Assembly: GCA_002718345.1 (NCBI GenBank)
Contig: PBDA01000015.1
Location: 1 to 63,435, forward strand
Direction of reading: 5' to 3'
DNA: 63,435 nt
Source of the DNA: Rhodospirillaceae bacterium
Lineage (GTDB): Bacteria; Pseudomonadota; Gammaproteobacteria; Steroidobacterales; Rariloculaceae
The position numbers and the translations under genes are program-made. The notes under the pieces were generated by a model, which was not told the origin of the DNA, made no database searches, and saw only the letters and a list, made by a program, of their open reading frames with translations. Positions within the stretch are counted from its first letter, which is position 1; each line of letters opens with the position of its first letter. Positions 60,529 to 63,435 of the stretch are shown here, one piece after another.

Positions 60529-61674
60529 TTAGAGTCGGTCTCTAAAATCACGCCCTGGCAAGGAGTTTTGTAGCAAGTTACGACTCAAAAGTAAAAGCTT
60601 GAAACGCTCTCCCATTTCACCTGGTAATAAAAGAGTTTTCAGAGACTGTACAACCCGCATTTCATCTTCGGTATCAGCAATCCCCAACTGTTGTATCGCA
60701 GCACTATTAGCTAGAAACTGGCCCTGAGTTGTATACCCTGCTACTGATAATCCAATTTTTTCAGCAGCACGAGCACAGGCGCTAAAATCAACCCAGACAC
60801 TGATGTCTTGCAACCCCGGCCATTTGAAAGGGTCTCGGTGCATTCGGTGCTTGAAGTAACAGGATAAAGTTCCGCTATTCCTCTGTTCATGGTAGTACTC
60901 CCGCTCCGTCAGCCCATAGTCAATAGTTAAGATTGCCCCTTTTTCTATAATGCCTGCCATCGTAGTGATCCAAGCGTCACGAGCAGGACAAACTTCTGAC
61001 CGAAACCCATCTGGCAGAACATACCCTAGACGTTTTTCAATAGCTTTTACGATTTTTGATAATTCATAATCCTCTTTGCCGGGGGACCAAACAAAATTTC
61101 CTTTTTCAGCTTGTACACCAAGGGGATGCATTTTACCGTCCTGTTTGGTGAAACATAGGGCGGGCATTGCATCCAAAACTTCATTTGCAAGAACTACTCC
61201 TTGAATAGGCTTGGTTGGCAAACTATCAAGCCATTCTACCTTCATGTTTGCACTGGCAATTAGAGAACTCTGTCGCTCTCTAAGTTCAGCGCTAGTTTCA
61301 AGAATGTAATAGCGAGGATATACAGAGTGTGCGCTTAATGTGCCAATCAAATCTACGGCAAGTTGTCCTGTTCCAGCACCTACCTCAAGAATGACTGGAT
61401 CCCGCATTTGCTCAATGATATTAATTATTGGCTCTGCCAGTGCTCGACCAAAAAGCCCTGATAGCTCGGGCGCTGTAACAAAATCTCCAGCCGATCCAAA
61501 TTTTGGACTACCATTATGGTAGTAGCCAAACTCAGTGTCATAAAGAACGCAATTCATATATTGATCAAAAGACATCCAATTTTCATTTATAGACAGTTTT
61601 TTGTTTATGCGCGTCCTTAGATCACGAGAAATATCTTGCCCATATTGGTCAGGTGTTGGTAAATCAATAGTCAC
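60529..61674 (-). CDS. SAM-dependent methyltransferase, MidA/NDUFAF7 family
   Basis: The DUF185/MidA family includes mitochondrial NDUFAF7, an arginine methylase for complex I assembly; bacterial substrates are unknown. Motifs: SFDQYMNCVLYDTEFGYY, FGSAGDFVTAPELSGLFG, ILEVGAGTGQLA and LANEVLDAMPA. I chose a GTG giving VTIDLPTPDQYG, which matches family N-termini and leaves a 66-base divergent promoter gap. An ATG 81 bases upstream would overlap the neighbouring SDR gene. Confidence 0.88.
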   Translation of the reverse strand: MTIDLPTPDQYGQDISRDLRTRINKKLSINENWMSFDQYMNCVLYDTEFGYYHNGSPKFGSAGDFVTAPELSGLFGRALAEPIINIIEQMRDPVILEVGAGTGQLAVDLIGTLSAHSVYPRYYILETSAELRERQSSLIASANMKVEWLDSLPTKPIQGVVLANEVLDAMPALCFTKQDGKMHPLGVQAEKGNFVWSPGKEDYELSKIVKAIEKRLGYVLPDGFRSEVCPARDAWITTMAGIIEKGAILTIDYGLTEREYYHEQRNSGTLSCYFKHRMHRDPFKWPGLQDISVWVDFSACARAAEKIGLSVAGYTTQGQFLANSAAIQQLGIADTEDEMRVVQSLKTLLLPGEMGERFKLLLLSRNLLQNSLPGRDFRDRL

Positions 61675-61740
61675 TATTGCTGCTCTCTTTAAGATCCGTG
61701 TAGTGTAACCTTTAGTTTTTAGTTGTTGCTTGGAGTTAGC

Positions 61741-62502
61741 GTGATTGATCATCATAGTCGAGGAAGTTTAGAGAATAAGTGGGTGCTTATTACAGGCGCA
61801 GCAAAAAGAATAGGCGCAACTATTGCTACAAAGCTACATGCTGAGGGGGCTAATATTGCAATACACTATTTTGCTAGTTCTGATGACGCCAAAGTATTAG
61901 CTACAGAACTGAACACTGAGAGGCCTCATTCGGCAATAACTGTGCAGGGTGACTTAAGGGAAACTGCTGACCTAAATCGTATGGCACAAGAAGTTATAGA
62001 CCATACAAAAGGGCTCTATGCCTTGGTAAATAATGCTTCAAGCTTTTATCCAACCCCCCTCGGTGAAGTTACAGAAGACCATTGGAACGATCTCATTGGT
62101 AGTAACCTTAAGGCACCCTTGTTTCTATGCCAGGCGCTACTACCCTCTCTTCAAAAAACGTCTGGCACTATTATCAACATTGTTGATGTACACTCACAAC
62201 GCCCATTGAAGAACCATCCAGTTTACGGAGCAGCTAAAGCTGGTCTTGAAATGCTCACCCGATCACTAGCAAAAGATCTAGGTCCCGAGATAAGAGTTAA
62301 TGGGATATCACCCGGCGCAATTCTGTGGCCAGAATCTGGAATGCCAAAACAAATTCAGAAAAACATCATTCAGCAAATACCATTAAAGAAAGCTGGAACA
62401 CCAGAGGATATAGCAACAGCTATTTTATTTTTGATGCGGGACGCTTCCTACATAACTGGGCACATTCTTAAAGTTGATGGCGGTCGTAGTATAGGGTGGT
62501 AA
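61741..62502 (+). CDS. SDR family reductase, pteridine-reductase (FolM) type
   Basis: NADP(H)-dependent short-chain reductase of 253 residues. The nucleotide loop reads TGAAKRIGATIA, the TGxxxRxG form of pteridine reductases and FolM, rather than TGxxxGxG. Catalytic features are VNNASSFYPT, DVHSQRPLKNHPVYGAAKAG (YxxxK) and the end KVDGGRSIGW. It may reduce dihydropterins. The GTG start has GGAG at 6 bases. It is divergent from the MidA-like gene. Confidence 0.83.
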   Translation: MIDHHSRGSLENKWVLITGAAKRIGATIATKLHAEGANIAIHYFASSDDAKVLATELNTERPHSAITVQGDLRETADLNRMAQEVIDHTKGLYALVNNASSFYPTPLGEVTEDHWNDLIGSNLKAPLFLCQALLPSLQKTSGTIINIVDVHSQRPLKNHPVYGAAKAGLEMLTRSLAKDLGPEIRVNGISPGAILWPESGMPKQIQKNIIQQIPLKKAGTPEDIATAILFLMRDASYITGHILKVDGGRSIGW

Positions 62503-62629
62503 CAATTATTTCCAGCACTTTGAGGAATATATAAATACTGAATAAGTATTTGTAAGTATGTATTTGCGCGTTATCGTTGCACCTTCGATCTACCTAAGTC
62601 ATTTTTTAAATAATATCCAGGAAATCACT

Positions 62630-63103
62630 ATGTCTAGCAAATCAGGCAAATGGCTTAATGATGGAGTCAAAGTGATAAGCGGGGAAAACTTAGACGGCAA
62701 CACGCCACAGTCACCAGGGATGAGTCGTGCTTCTGCTATAAATCGGGCAACAGCAGGCGCAAACAAGCTCTGGGCAGGGACTGTAATTATTGATGCGAAC
62801 GCAAAAACTGGAGCTCATCATCATGGGGAATTAGAAAGCATCATTTATGTAGTTAATGGTCGAGCAAGAATGCGCTGGGGGGAAAATTTAGAGTACATTT
62901 GCGAAGCAGGTCCAGGTGATTTTATCTATGTTCCGCCATTTGTTCCTCATCAAGAAATAAATGCATGTGCTGAAAAAAAGCTCGAATGCATTGTCGTGCG
63001 TAGCGATCAAGAGCCTGTTGTTATCAATTTAGAAATCCCTGCAATAGAAGACCCAGGCGAAACATTCTGGATAGATCCAATTCACGCTGATCCCAATAGA
63101 TAA
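62630..63103 (+). CDS. Cupin-domain protein
   Basis: A 157-residue single-domain cupin. The metal-binding motif 1 is TGAHHHGELESIIYV with the His cluster and Glu, and motif 2 is PGDFIYVPPFVPHQEIN with the last His. The enzyme activity, if any, is unknown; such proteins include dioxygenases, isomerases and sensors. The ATG giving MSSKSGKW has AGGA at about 8 bases; a longer in-frame start 72 bases upstream lacks a site. The C-terminus PGETFWIDPIHADP is distinctive. Confidence 0.85.
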   Translation: MSSKSGKWLNDGVKVISGENLDGNTPQSPGMSRASAINRATAGANKLWAGTVIIDANAKTGAHHHGELESIIYVVNGRARMRWGENLEYICEAGPGDFIYVPPFVPHQEINACAEKKLECIVVRSDQEPVVINLEIPAIEDPGETFWIDPIHADPNR

Positions 63104-63266
63104 TTTGATTTAATGTGTTTGAGCTAAGTACATCAACTGCGAAACTCAAAAGCGCATAATTAAAGAATGCTGTCAGTTTGTACTGATTATTTTGTAATTA
63201 AAAAAACACCCCTTGCGACCCTACCTATTAGTTGAGCATCCTATATATAAATAATAGGGGAAATTT

Positions 63267-63435
<169 letters not shown>

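Overview
The window is a chromosomal stretch of an AT-leaning, Gram-negative gammaproteobacterium that is not an enteric. The evidence for this placement is the gene order lpoA-rsmI-rnpB-mraZ-dcw-lpxC-dciA/secA, a meso-diaminopimelate-type MurE, the Kdo/heptose and Lpt lipopolysaccharide genes, SspAB, RapZ and RpoN. DciA, a split class II ribonucleotide reductase (NrdJa/NrdJb), Mpl and a PPi-dependent phosphofructokinase next to a proton-pumping pyrophosphatase point away from Enterobacterales. The species cannot be named from the sequence. I saw no tRNA, CRISPR array, insertion sequence, integrase or prophage gene. Almost everything is housekeeping and densely packed.

Layout: (1) 1-2204: 5' part of secA, a short dciA and lpxC. 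(2) 2345-19003, minus strand: the whole division and cell-wall (dcw) cluster mraZ-rsmH-ftsL-ftsI-murE-murF-mraY-murD-ftsW-murG-murC-murB-ftsQ-ftsA-ftsZ, headed by a strong sigma70-type promoter and a four-repeat MraZ box. Many genes overlap by 4 bases, and ddl is missing. (3) 19147-26889: RNase P RNA, rsmI, lpoA, gmhA, sspAB, a DegS-like protease, murA and ibaG. (4) 26988-32726, plus strand: kdsD-kdsC-lptC-lptA-lptB-rpoN-rapZ, without the hpf and ptsN genes that often lie in this cluster. (5) 32740-39678, minus strand: tkt-gap-pgk-pyk followed by a patatin-like lipase. (6) 39854-45039: cpdA, a Lon-N domain protein, mpl, an unknown membrane protein, rnd and adk. (7) 45179-48679: pfp and hppA, a pyrophosphate-based energy pair. 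(8) 48913-52815: isoaspartate-methyltransferase-like protein, rhodanese, tolC and hldE. (9) 52991-56707: nrdJb and nrdJa with a 786-base upstream region holding an NrdR-box candidate. (10) 56708-63435: DegP/MucD-type protease, metallopeptidase lipoprotein, cca, MidA-like methyltransferase, pteridine-reductase-like SDR, cupin, and the start of a secreted protein made of Gly-Met-Gly repeats that runs off the end.

The genes work together on envelope growth: MurA to MurG, MraY, FtsI, FtsW and LpoA for peptidoglycan; Mpl for its recycling; KdsD, KdsC, GmhA, HldE, LpxC and LptABC for lipopolysaccharide. RapZ controls hexosamine supply in organisms where it has been studied. Central carbon genes surround this core. 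The least ordinary features are the PPi economy (K+-independent pyrophosphatase plus PPi-PFK), a GAPDH lacking the usual NAD-specifying Asp, the split NrdJ with a hairpin between its halves, the MraZ operator, and the terminal GMG repeat protein. I found no convincing wholly new biological system.
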